17,473 nt of DNA, from positions 6,441,946 through 6,459,418 of the forward strand of contig CP070771.1 of the NCBI GenBank assembly GCA_020345785.1. The letters are read 5' to 3'. The position numbers were made by a program, and so were the translations under genes. Position 1 is the first letter of the stretch. Each line of letters begins with the position of its first letter. The stretch is from Desulfobacterales bacterium. Its GTDB lineage: Bacteria; Desulfobacterota; Desulfobacteria; Desulfobacterales; JAFDCJ01. This document shows, one piece after another, positions 1 through 6,838 of this stretch. A model generated the notes under the pieces. It was not told the DNA's origin and ran no database searches. It saw only the letters and a list, made by a program, of their open reading frames with translations.

Positions 1-1946
1 TCATCGATGGCAGAGCTCGCCATGGCCTCAACCAATCGTCTGCGAATCAATACGATTTTTTCCAAAAACTTCTTCTGCTCCCCGTCGACGCGCCAGGCAG
101 CATAGCCGGCGGCTTTCTGATCCAGACCAATTTTTACCAGCAGTACCTCTTCCGGGGTGATCTCAATGTCCATATTTATTTCTTTATTGTAGGTGCGCAG
201 GAATTGATTCGCCAGCATGACGGCATTTCGATCCGGAAACCCGATCGCCGAAGCATTCATCATAAAATCCGTCAACAGGATTTTTATGGCTTTTATGCGC
301 TGCCGGGTCTCTTTAACCAACAGCTGAAGGGAGTTTAAAAACGGCAAACGGTCCTTGCGCTCCGGCGTTTCCTTGAGAAATTCCCATAGAATTTCAAAGA
401 TAATTTTTTCGTAGCGCATGAATTCAGGAATAACTCTGGCAAAGGCGGCTCTTTGAAAATTGCGCTGCTTATCAAAACATTTCTCGAACAAAGAGACAAT
501 TTCAGCGGCATCCGCAACGGTGATACCAAACCGCTCGGCAAGCGCTTGATAGTCATCATCCTCAAGCTGTTCATAAGGATTAATAGTCGACCTGGCCTTT
601 TTTCGATCCACGGACCGCCTTTTGGAAACTTCGAGAACATCCAGCAGATTGCTATCGGTTTCACCGACAACAATCTCTTTTTCTCCGGACCAAAATTTGA
701 CCAGATTGTCCTGCACAACCAGATCATTGAGCAGTTCGTCCGGCACCTGATCGATACCTGTCTGCAGCGTTTCAAGCACGCTGTCAATGATCTTCTGTCC
801 CCTGGGGTTTTTATCCATCGTCCGTAATAAATGGGAAAGCAACTTGAATCGCTGCATGAGTATTTTCAAATTAACTTGATGGTAATCCTGAGCGAAGACG
901 CTTGTCATTGCCATCTTGGCATGCGGCACGGATCCTTTGAAAGAGGCCTTGGCAAACTGGCCCACACCATTTTTGAGAGTCGCCGGATCAATATCTAGAG
1001 TGGAAGGGCCGGCGGAACTGCTGTCAAACTCCTCAATCACGATGTCATCCGGTGCGGTCTCGCCCCGGCTCATGAACATGGCCAGAGAATTATTGCTGTT
1101 GACCTCCAACGGCGGTCTTATCAGCTTCTCCCGCAGATTTTTAACCTTAAAAAGGGTTTGGTAGACACCCGAGTGATTGTGTTCGGAGTATTCATCATGA
1201 TTCCCACCTGCAATGGGCGCCACCTTGCGAACCAATTCCTGCATGGCCGCATCATCGAAGTTGTTCAGCGCAGCCAGTAGCGTTAGATTTGGATCGGGTT
1301 GATCATATTCGTCGACAACCGGCATCAAAGAGCATTGTTTACCACTCTTTTCAAATGTAATCGGGGACAACGTCTCAGCCGCCTGATTGAAGCAGGAAAA
1401 AATCCGCAGAGAAATTTGCATCATTTCCAACGACCGTTGAGACCTGCCTGGTATTTTCAGCGAAACACTGCTGATGGCCTGGTCTGCAAAAGCTTCAAAG
1501 GCCTTTTTGATCCGCCCCTCAAAATGCTTGAACCGAATTCCCCGTCGTTTAATCAATTCGGCAACCACATTATAATCGAAAATCAAATGACCAAACTGAA
1601 TGATATAATCGAGCTTGGCGGGAAGATCCGTCAATTGTGAACCCCGATAGTTGATGTGAACGGTTTTGTCATGCTCCCGCATGCGGTCGAGTTCATGCAG
1701 CGTTTTGACTAATTGAAGAAAGGTATCCTGCTTTTTTTTCACCCCTTCCCAATAGTGGACGTCTCGAAAAGATGCATTCAGGGCATAGGCCAATTCAACC
1801 AGCAGGATATGCCATTTGTCCAGATCATCTAATTCCGCGGACAGGCCTTCAACCAAGGCTTCGGATGATTGATCGGAAGGTTCATCGGTATCACTGGTCT
1901 CGATACCGCCAAGTTCTTCAAGTAGTTTTGTCGCGTTGTCGCTCAT
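1..1946 (-). CDS. Large uncharacterised helical protein, C-terminus cut by window edge
   Basis: An open frame runs leftward from an ATG at 1946-1944 to the window edge with no stop, giving at least 648 residues. I translated most of it codon by codon. A good ribosome binding site (AGAGAGG, about 5 nt before ATG) supports this start; the protein begins MSDNATKLLEELGG. I do not recognise the family. It looks cytosolic, with no signal peptide or membrane segment, and is rich in Leu, Glu, Lys and Arg in helix-like patterns. Residues about 10-30 are acidic and Ser/Asp/Glu-rich. A second low-complexity linker (DDIVIEEFDSSSAGPS) lies near the middle and probably separates an N-terminal helical domain from a C-terminal one. 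No nucleotide-binding or catalytic motif stands out. It is divergent from the first CBS gene. That it is a real gene is fairly certain; its function is unknown. Confidence 0.8.
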   Translation of the reverse strand, partial: MSDNATKLLEELGGIETSDTDEPSDQSSEALVEGLSAELDDLDKWHILLVELAYALNASFRDVHYWEGVKKKQDTFLQLVKTLHELDRMREHDKTVHINYRGSQLTDLPAKLDYIIQFGHLIFDYNVVAELIKRRGIRFKHFEGRIKKAFEAFADQAISSVSLKIPGRSQRSLEMMQISLRIFSCFNQAAETLSPITFEKSGKQCSLMPVVDEYDQPDPNLTLLAALNNFDDAAMQELVRKVAPIAGGNHDEYSEHNHSGVYQTLFKVKNLREKLIRPPLEVNSNNSLAMFMSRGETAPDDIVIEEFDSSSAGPSTLDIDPATLKNGVGQFAKASFKGSVPHAKMAMTSVFAQDYHQVNLKILMQRFKLLSHLLRTMDKNPRGQKIIDSVLETLQTGIDQVPDELLNDLVVQDNLVKFWSGEKEIVVGETDSNLLDVLEVSKRRSVDRKKARSTINPYEQLEDDDYQALAERFGITVADAAEIVSLFEKCFDKQRNFQRAAFARVIPEFMRYEKIIFEILWEFLKETPERKDRLPFLNSLQLLVKETRQRIKAIKILLTDFMMNASAIGFPDRNAVMLANQFLRTYNKEINMDIEITPEEVLLVKIGLDQKAAGYAAWRVDGEQKKFLEKIVLIRRRLVEAMASSAID

Positions 1947-2078
1947 GCAGACCTCTCTATTGAATTTGAGGCAGAATTTCCCCGAATGCTTTGATCAGCT
2001 CGACGATTGTTCAGGTAACAAATTTACCACATCAGATATTATCGGCACTACTGTCTGGAATCTTTAGGAAATACATTT

Positions 2079-2121
2079 ATGATCTAAATCAAGATTGACA
2101 ATCGGACCCGCCTTCGATATT
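2079..2121 (+). promoter_or_regulatory. Candidate FNR/CRP-family (class II) promoter for the CBS gene pair
   Basis: ATGATCTAAATCAA at 2079-2092 matches the FNR/ANR/DNR consensus TTGAT-N4-ATCAA at 9 of 10 specified bases. A GATATT hexamer (4 of 6 to TATAAT) lies at 2116-2121. If transcription starts near 2127, the box centre (2085.5) is about 41.5 bp upstream, the usual class II position. A TTGACA also sits at 2095-2100, but its 15-bp spacing to GATATT is short. The following leader is about 120 nt. The site lies in the divergent gap 1947-2247, which holds no gene that I can see. Anaerobic or redox control is inferred; no regulator gene is in the window. Confidence 0.5.
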
Positions 2122-2247
2122 TGCATCCTGGTTGTCTCCTATGAAGTTGGCCTTTCTGTGAACCCCAACCTTGCAAAAGCCGGCGGGCTTCAGAGCTAAA
2201 TTCAAATACCGATCTGCCGATATCAGGATTAAAGGAGTATCTAAAAA

Positions 2248-2730
2248 ATGATCGCCCGTGATATTATGCAAACCAGGTTTCACACCCTTTCCCCCGGTGA
2301 TACAATAACTGAGGCCGTGCGTCATTTTCAAACGGCGCTTGAGGATGAAAATAAAAAAGTATTCGGCCTGATGGTCACAGACGAAAACGATCATTTGGTG
2401 GGCATGCTGTCCATGTATGATATTCTACTGTTTATTCAACCCAAGCATGTTCACATTTGGGGTGAGATGGAAGATATCGATCCGACGGCGTTATATGAGG
2501 AGCGACTGGAAAAGGTAAAATCAATTCTGGTCGGCGACATCATGACCACCGAGGTGGTGACCATAACTCCGGATACCCACCTGATGGTCATCGCCGACAT
2601 TATGATTAAAAAACATATCCGCCGGCTGCCGGTCGTCGACGGCCGCGAGGTTGTCGGCATCGTTTTTGTTTCCGATGTGTTCCATCATTTGCTAAAAAAA
2701 TTTTTAATTAATCCGCCCGGAAAATACTAA
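2248..2730 (+). CDS. CBS-domain-pair protein (stand-alone Bateman module)
   Basis: This 160-residue soluble protein consists almost entirely of one CBS pair. The first CBS motif spans about residues 2-62 (IMQTRFHTLSPGDTITEA, then GLMVTDENDHLVGMLSMYDIL). A charged linker follows (about 63-98). The second spans about 94-155 (VGDIMTTEVVTITPDTHLM, then RRLPVVDGREVVGIVFVSDV). CBS pairs usually bind adenine nucleotides or related ligands and sense energy or redox state; no catalytic domain is attached, so the partner is unknown. The start is fixed by AAAGGAG about 10 nt upstream. The last codons lie inside the left arm of an inverted repeat at 2705-2718, so the C-terminus (LINPPGKY) is partly shaped by that element. 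The next gene encodes a four-CBS protein 91 bp downstream, so the two probably form a transcription unit. Family assignment is secure; the ligand is not. Confidence 0.9.
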   Translation: MIARDIMQTRFHTLSPGDTITEAVRHFQTALEDENKKVFGLMVTDENDHLVGMLSMYDILLFIQPKHVHIWGEMEDIDPTALYEERLEKVKSILVGDIMTTEVVTITPDTHLMVIADIMIKKHIRRLPVVDGREVVGIVFVSDVFHHLLKKFLINPPGKY

Positions 2731-2807
2731 GCATTCTCACCAGGTTTAATTGGAAGACGTTGTTTTATCCAAACCTTGTATCGCTATTTTTCAGGGCGGA
2801 TTAATTA
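2705..2807. repeat. 103-bp element with perfect 14-bp terminal inverted repeats (copy A)
   Basis: TAATTAATCCGCCC at 2705-2718 is the exact reverse complement of GGGCGGATTAATTA at 2794-2807. The left arm is inside the end of the upstream CBS gene. The right arm stops two bases before the ribosome binding site (GGGAG, 2809-2813) of the next CBS gene. The arms share an 11-bp core (ATTAATCCGCC) with the element at 13088-13180, and both elements contain AAGCATTC 24-27 bp from the left end. It could be a MITE-like insertion with an ATTAAT or TA target duplication, or a cis-acting RNA structure ahead of the gene. No known family is recognised. Confidence 0.7.
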
Positions 2808-2821
2808 CGGGAGTCCGCTAA

Positions 2822-3712
2822 ATGCCCCGTGTCGAGAAGAGAAGCGTCCTGAGTGGTATATCGGTGAAGGAAGCCATGCGCCGACAGGTAATTCAGCTGC
2901 CGCAAAGCGCTGCCGTCGATTACTGCATCAACCGCATGATTAAATACAAGGTAAATTCGGTTCTCATAACCGATGAACACCAGAATCCGGTTGGTGTGGT
3001 TTCCAAAACCGATGTGATGAGCGCCTTCTATGCTGCCTTTCCCATCTCAACGCCGGTTGAAAATATCATGGTCGGACCGCCGCTTTTTTGCTATCCCGAC
3101 GATGAACTGGAATTATCCCTGGACGCCATGCAGCAGAATGGTGTCCACCGACTGTATGTACGGGAATCCGATTCCAATGTTGTTGTCGGTGTTCTGGCCT
3201 ATCCGGATATCGTCGGACTGCTGTATCGTTACTGCCGGGCCTGCGATAAAGGTTTGCTGCTAGCCCGACGTCGCAGGGAGGAACAACAATTCCGACGGTT
3301 GAAAGTAAAGGACGTCATGACTGCCACCGTGACCTCTTTCCCGGAAGAAGACAAGCTGACGCAGGTCATTGAAGGACTCACCGCCCACCGCTTCGGTGCG
3401 GTTTTAATCAAAAATGCACTCGGCAAGGCAGTTGGCGTCGTTTCTAAATCGGACCTGATCGTTGCTTATAAACACGGTGTGACAGTGTATGCCAGAGCTG
3501 CCGAAGTGATGAGCAAGCCGGTTGTGTCCTGCGGGGCCCAGACGGACCTTGCCGAGGCCATTCAGCAGATGCTGTTAAGAGATGTGCAGCGCCTTTTCGT
3601 GCATGCGAATGATCCCGGCCACATCGTCGGTATCCTGTCGCTTTCCGATGCGGCCCGCTTCCGCTCCGGTTCCTGCCGGGCGTGCACCCCGAGTAGATTC
3701 ATGCAAGAATAA
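2822..3712 (+). CDS. Four-CBS-domain protein with duplicated CxxC tails
   Basis: This 296-residue soluble protein is built as two similar halves, each with two CBS motifs: about 15-70 and 79-135, then about 160-217 and 226-280. Each half opens with V-K-(E/D)-(A/V)-M and ends its first motif with GVVSK(T/S)D. Each half ends in CRAC: C138/C141 after the second CBS motif and C285/C288 after the fourth. The repeated CxxC suggests metal or Fe-S binding or a redox disulfide, but this is inference. An Arg-rich stretch (about 148-155) links the halves. GGGAG 8 nt before the ATG supports the start. It follows a smaller CBS protein and may share its FNR-like promoter. The stop codon lies in the left arm of another inverted repeat (3709-3797). 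CBS identification is secure; the role is unknown. Confidence 0.9.
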   Translation: MPRVEKRSVLSGISVKEAMRRQVIQLPQSAAVDYCINRMIKYKVNSVLITDEHQNPVGVVSKTDVMSAFYAAFPISTPVENIMVGPPLFCYPDDELELSLDAMQQNGVHRLYVRESDSNVVVGVLAYPDIVGLLYRYCRACDKGLLLARRRREEQQFRRLKVKDVMTATVTSFPEEDKLTQVIEGLTAHRFGAVLIKNALGKAVGVVSKSDLIVAYKHGVTVYARAAEVMSKPVVSCGAQTDLAEAIQQMLLRDVQRLFVHANDPGHIVGILSLSDAARFRSGSCRACTPSRFMQE

Positions 3713-3797
3713 ATCAGCGACAACCAGCGGAATTGGAATTATAAGGATGCCACTGGAACGGACCAGGACTGACCTCTGCCGCGGTTCGCTGATTTAT
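3709..3797. repeat. 89-bp element with 12-bp terminal inverted repeats between convergent genes (copy C, divergent)
   Basis: ATAAATCAGCGA at 3709-3720 is repeated exactly in inverse at 3786-3797. The arms contain the stop codon of the plus-strand CBS gene (TAA, 3710-3712) and touch the stop of the minus-strand gene (3797-3799). The loop of about 65 nt is too long and lacks the T-run of an intrinsic terminator. The arm resembles the ends of the elements at 2705-2807 and 13088-13180 (ATAAATCAGCG against ATTAATCCGCC, 8 of 11), so it may be a diverged relative. That relation is tentative. Confidence 0.5.
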
Positions 3798-4114
3798 CAT
3801 GATTGTTTATGGGCTTCTTTCAATTGCTGTGCAATGGGCTCAAAGTCATAGGATGGATATACTTCGTAGCGAAAAGCACCCCACGCTTTTTGCTCGACGA
3901 AGCGGTTCAAATTGCGCAGGGATGCCGGCGCCAACCGCAGTTGGATAATGAAACCGTATGACATCGCCACTACCCAGGAGACAATTTCCGAACCTTCCGG
4001 CGGAAAATCACGATAAAAGCCGGTCCTCTTAAGATGTGCCATGATTTCTTCCAATGTTTTCGACTGGTCATGATGCAGTATCACGGTTACCATCATTTTC
4101 TGATCGGATGACAT
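3797..4114 (-). CDS. Conserved hypothetical small protein (105 aa), ferredoxin-like fold suspected
   Basis: The protein has 105 residues and a textbook ribosome binding site (AAGGAGG about 7 nt before ATG). It starts with a strand-like MMVTVILHH, followed by a helix, a PPEGSEIVSWVVAMSYG strand region, and a C-terminal LRNLNRFVEQKAWGAFRYE then YPSYDF. This alternation of strands and helices suggests a small alpha/beta sandwich of the dimeric ferredoxin-like type. The pattern PPEG...LxxLNR...AWGAFRxE...YDF feels like a conserved proteobacterial family of unknown function, but I cannot name it with certainty. No catalytic residues, signal peptide or membrane segment are seen. It lies 78 bp downstream of pyrF on the same strand, so cotranscription is possible. 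Its 3' end meets an inverted repeat shared with the convergent CBS gene. Confidence 0.75.
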   Translation of the reverse strand: MSSDQKMMVTVILHHDQSKTLEEIMAHLKRTGFYRDFPPEGSEIVSWVVAMSYGFIIQLRLAPASLRNLNRFVEQKAWGAFRYEVYPSYDFEPIAQQLKEAHKQS

Positions 4115-4184
4115 AAGATATCCTCCTTACAATTATCGGTTTGAGAAATTATGCATAGCAGGCGGGTATTCTCTCTATTTCCTC

Positions 4185-4205
4185 TTCATTCGTCATTCGG
4201 CATTC
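4185..4205 (-). repeat. Three tandem heptamers (GAATGMC type) spanning the pyrF stop codon
   Basis: On the minus strand the sequence reads GAATGCC GAATGAC GAATGAA. The pyrF stop codon TGA is inside the second unit. The same heptamer occurs three times just after the stop at 12949-12969. This looks like heptanucleotide repeat expansion at gene ends. Confidence 0.6.
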
Positions 4206-4927
4206 GCCGCGATGACTGCCTCAATCTCTGCGGCAACTTTGACGGCTGCCTGGGCGGGATCGTCGGCGTCCCGAATCGGTCTGCCGATTACGAGGTAATC
4301 CGAGCCGTTCCGGATAGCCTGGGCCGGTGTGGTGATCCGCTGCTGATCATCCTGCCCACCCAGAGACCATTGCGGTCGAATTCCCGGGGTGACGGTAACA
4401 AATTTTTTTCCGAACTCACGCTTGATCATGGCAGCTTCATGGCCCGAGCATACGACACCGGCACAGCCGGCGGTTTTGGCCATAGCGGCCCTCTTCATTA
4501 CCAGACCGGTCAAATCCGGATAAAAATCCGACCGATATCCGGCCAGCCGGATGTCGTCGGCCGCAACGCTGGTCAGCACCGTCACCCCCAGAATGTCCAC
4601 GGCACCCCGACCGCCAATCACCGCCGCCTCGAGCATTTTAGGCGCCTCCCCGCAATGCACGGTTGCAAAGCGCACGCCAAGGTCGGCGATGCCGGACATG
4701 GCACGGGATACGGTGGCCGGTATGTCATGCAGTTTCAGGTCCAGAAACACCCCGGCCGCACCGCGATCGTTGATAAGCCGCACAATATCGGGCCCCGATC
4801 GAATAAATAATTCTAGACCCACCTTGAACAGCCCCACATAATCGGCCAGCAGTTCAACCAGTCGTTTAGCCTCATCTGTTGAAGCAACATCCAGCGGAAA
4901 GATAATGCAGTCTTTAGGTTTTTTCAT
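4193..4927 (-). CDS. pyrF: Orotidine 5'-phosphate decarboxylase (PyrF)
   Basis: This 244-residue cytosolic TIM-barrel enzyme decarboxylates OMP to UMP, the last step of de novo pyrimidine synthesis. The family signature is clear: PLDV near the start (D13), FKVGLELF (K35), and the catalytic DLKLHDIP with D63, K65 and D68. VTPGIRP and the phosphate-binding YLVIGRPI near the end complete it. Length matches bacterial PyrF (about 230-245). The start at 4927 gives MKKPKDCIIFPLDV, which fits the family, although the ribosome binding site is weak. It lies 225 bp downstream of rfbB on the same strand. Three consecutive hairpins (4958-5020) sit in its leader and could influence expression or end rfbB transcripts. 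No other pyrimidine gene is nearby. The C-terminus (IAANAE) is encoded partly by a heptamer repeat that also supplies the stop. Confidence 0.96.
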   Translation of the reverse strand: MKKPKDCIIFPLDVASTDEAKRLVELLADYVGLFKVGLELFIRSGPDIVRLINDRGAAGVFLDLKLHDIPATVSRAMSGIADLGVRFATVHCGEAPKMLEAAVIGGRGAVDILGVTVLTSVAADDIRLAGYRSDFYPDLTGLVMKRAAMAKTAGCAGVVCSGHEAAMIKREFGKKFVTVTPGIRPQWSLGGQDDQQRITTPAQAIRNGSDYLVIGRPIRDADDPAQAAVKVAAEIEAVIAANAE

Positions 4928-4957
4928 GGAAAAAATTCCGATTGAAGCCCCAAGGGC

Positions 4958-5020
4958 GGCACGCGTGTGAGTGCCCCTCCCGCAGAGCGGGAGGCCTCAG
5001 GAAGCCTCTTTAAAGGAGGC
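4958..5020. other. Cluster of three hairpins between rfbB and pyrF
   Basis: Three potential stem-loops follow one another: GGCAC/GTGCC at 4958-4975, CCTCCCG/CGGGAGG (7 bp, 5-nt loop) at 4976-4994, and GCCTC/GAGGC at 5004-5020. None is followed by a T-run on either strand, so they are not classical intrinsic terminators. They lie in the pyrF leader and in the rfbB 3' region. The rest of the gap (4928-5152) contains a palindromic AATTCGAATT near 5066 and no gene that I can see. Confidence 0.5.
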
Positions 5021-5152
5021 GAAGGTATACGGCCAATGGTATAAATTCGAAATCATAAGCACGAAATTCGAATTTTAATTCCACCGCTCATTTCTCCCCA
5101 GATCGGTAGAACCTTTCCAGGTCCTCCACCAAGATGGGGGGTTAGATCAATA

Positions 5153-6208
5153 CTATGACTCCCCGTAATGGAGCCTAATCCACGACCTGTATTCCCCGCT
5201 TTTGACCCTTTGCACCCAATGCGGATTGTCCAGATACCATTGAATCGTCTTTCTAAGCCCGGATTCAAATGTTTCCCGGGGAGCCCAGCCCAATTCTTTT
5301 TCCAGCTTACTGCAGTCAATGGCGTATCTCAAATCATGTCCGGGTCTGTCTTTTACAAAGGTAATCAGATCCCGGCGTGAAGATTGATCGGCCCGGGGCA
5401 CCATCTCATCCAGCAAATCGCATAGCAGGTTGACGGTATCGAGGTTGGCCATCTCACAGCGGCCCCCGATATTATAGGTTTGTCCTCGAGTGCCCCTTTT
5501 CATTATTTGCCACACGGCCCGGCAGTGGTCCTCAACATACAGCCAATCCCTCACGTTGCGGCCGTCACCATAGACCGGCATTGGTTTATCCTCCAAAGCA
5601 TTTAATATCATCAAAGGAATCAATTTTTCGGGAAATTGGTAAGGTCCGTAATTATTGGAGCAGTTGGATATGGTTACCGGCAGTGCGTAGGTTTTGTTGT
5701 ATGCCCGCACCAGGTGATCGGAAGCCGCCTTGGAAGCCGAGTACGGGCTGTTCGGCCGGTAAGGGGTCTTTTCGGTAAAAAATCCATCCGGCCCCAGCGA
5801 ACCGTAGACCTCATCGGTGCTCACATGATGAAAAAGAGACAGCCCGTCCGAATGCCGCCGGGCAGCTTCAAGCAGATTGAATGTTCCCTCGACGTTGGTT
5901 TTGATAAAGGCATCCGGCGCGAGGATCGAACGGTCAACGTGGGATTCGGCCGCAAAATGACAAACCGCATCGATCTGGTATGTATCGAATGCACGGGAGA
6001 CTGCTTCAGAATCACATATATCGGCCTTTATGAAAATGTAACGTGCGGGCGTCGCCTGCGCCAGATCGGCTAAGTTTTCGGGATTGCCGGCGTAGGTAAG
6101 CTTGTCGATGTTAATGATGCGGCCGTCAAAGTCGGAATCCAGCAGGAGATGACGGATAAAAACGGTCCCGATAAAACCGCATCCGCCGGTTACCAGAATA
6201 TTTTGCAT
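5153..6208 (-). CDS. rfbB: dTDP-glucose 4,6-dehydratase (RfbB/RmlB)
   Basis: This 351-residue short-chain dehydrogenase/reductase-type enzyme converts dTDP-glucose to dTDP-4-keto-6-deoxyglucose, the committed step to dTDP-rhamnose and other deoxysugars of LPS or capsule. The NAD-binding TGGCGFIG is at residues 7-14, and IDKLTYAGN follows the second strand. The catalytic triplet STDEVYG (T131, D132, E133) and YSASK (Y156, K160) are intact. [14 protein letters not shown] and the NIGG segment are also typical of RmlB. Length agrees with the family (about 350-360). GGAGG 5 nt before the ATG supports the start. The usual partners rmlA, rmlC and rmlD are not adjacent, so it stands alone upstream of pyrF. 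About 630 bp of non-coding DNA lies upstream. The call is secure; the final sugar product cannot be told. Confidence 0.96.
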   Translation of the reverse strand: MQNILVTGGCGFIGTVFIRHLLLDSDFDGRIINIDKLTYAGNPENLADLAQATPARYIFIKADICDSEAVSRAFDTYQIDAVCHFAAESHVDRSILAPDAFIKTNVEGTFNLLEAARRHSDGLSLFHHVSTDEVYGSLGPDGFFTEKTPYRPNSPYSASKAASDHLVRAYNKTYALPVTISNCSNNYGPYQFPEKLIPLMILNALEDKPMPVYGDGRNVRDWLYVEDHCRAVWQIMKRGTRGQTYNIGGRCEMANLDTVNLLCDLLDEMVPRADQSSRRDLITFVKDRPGHDLRYAIDCSKLEKELGWAPRETFESGLRKTIQWYLDNPHWVQRVKSGEYRSWIRLHYGES

Positions 6209-6241
6209 AGCGCCTCCAGACTTATCAGGTCATAGTTGATA

Positions 6242-6369
6242 GGTTCGTAAGTTGGTGAGGGCAATATGAATTCTTCCTGATCTTTGCTGAACCGTCAGCA
6301 AACCGACCAACTTGAAAACCTTCAAGCTAAATGTTCTTTCCGGGTTAAGAGCTCACGAACTTACGAACT
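6242..6369. repeat. 128-bp structured element: 18-bp imperfect inverted repeat enclosing two perfect hairpins
   Basis: The outer arms at 6242-6259 and 6352-6369 pair at 16 of 18 positions. Inside are two perfect 6-bp stems with 4-nt loops: TGCTGA-ACCG-TCAGCA at 6285-6300 and CTTGAA-AACC-TTCAAG at 6311-6326. The right arm overlaps an 8-bp tandem repeat (GAACTTAC twice, 6357-6372). It lies just upstream of rfbB (start 6208). It could be a cruciform or dispersed intergenic element, or the folded leader of rfbB mRNA. Confidence 0.6.
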
Positions 6370-6502
6370 TACCAACTAAATATATTTATCCTAAAACAAC
6401 TCATCCATAAAGCATTTTCTAAACCAACTCGCCTTCCTTGATACCAGGAAAACTTCTCAGTAAATTTTATATTTGTTAGATTAAAAAGTCATGTAACACA
6501 AT

Positions 6503-6674
6503 AAAATTCCAAATCCCAATCATCAAATTCCAAATAATATCCAAAACCCAAATTCCTATAACCGAAACAAACATATCATTTAACTGATTCTTCGAAATTA
6601 TCACGGCCGTTTTGAATTTTGAATTTCGGTCATTGGTATTTGTTTTAAATTGGGTTTTTGGTGCTTGGAATTTT
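6503..6674. repeat. AT-rich imperfect inverted repeat of A- and C-rich runs
   Basis: AAAATTCCAA (6503-6512) is the reverse complement of TTGGAATTTT (6665-6674). Between them the left side is full of CCAAA/CCCAAATTCC words and the right side of their complements, with AACCGAAA on the left against TTTCGGTC on the right. The match is patchy, so this is a degraded inverted repeat of low complexity. It occupies most of the gene-free stretch 6370-6740. I see no coding sequence in it. Confidence 0.5.
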
Positions 6675-6743
6675 AATTGATTTCAGTAGGCAATTTGTTT
6701 TAGTAATTTCATTTAATTAACCGTTTAAATGACTTAACTCGAC

Positions 6744-6771
6744 TTTCTGTACAGAAATATATTGATATAAT
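6744..6771 (+). promoter_or_regulatory. Palindromic operator candidate overlapping a TATAAT promoter, upstream of cheD-HDOD
   Basis: TTTCTGTACAGAAA at 6744-6757 is a perfect 14-bp palindrome. A consensus -10 box TATAAT follows at 6766-6771. At normal spacing the -35 region would fall within or next to the palindrome and matches TTGACA poorly, as expected for a site needing an activator or bound by a repressor. The start codon of the next gene is 68 bp after the -10 box. The regulator is unknown. Confidence 0.4.
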
Positions 6772-6838
6772 CGACCATAAAATGTATAAATATATATTTG
6801 TAATATTTACGGGCAAATACCATTAACCTGGATATTCT

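Noticed and set aside
335..787. Minus-strand open frame of 150 aa
   Set aside because: It is a different frame inside the large minus-strand gene and has basic, low-quality composition.
453..827. Plus-strand open frame (124 aa) within the left-edge region, with other plus-strand frames from 916 to 1963
   Set aside because: They lie opposite the long minus-strand gene, lack good ribosome binding sites and look like shadows.
3709..3797. Bidirectional intrinsic terminator
   Set aside because: The loop is about 65 nt and neither side has a T-run after the stem.
4151..4810. Plus-strand open frame of 219 aa
   Set aside because: It is antisense to pyrF, which has clear catalytic motifs.
6744..6757. 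LexA box at TTTCTGTACAGAAA
   Set aside because: The CTGT and ACAG halves adjoin with no 8-bp spacer, so it does not match the usual LexA site.
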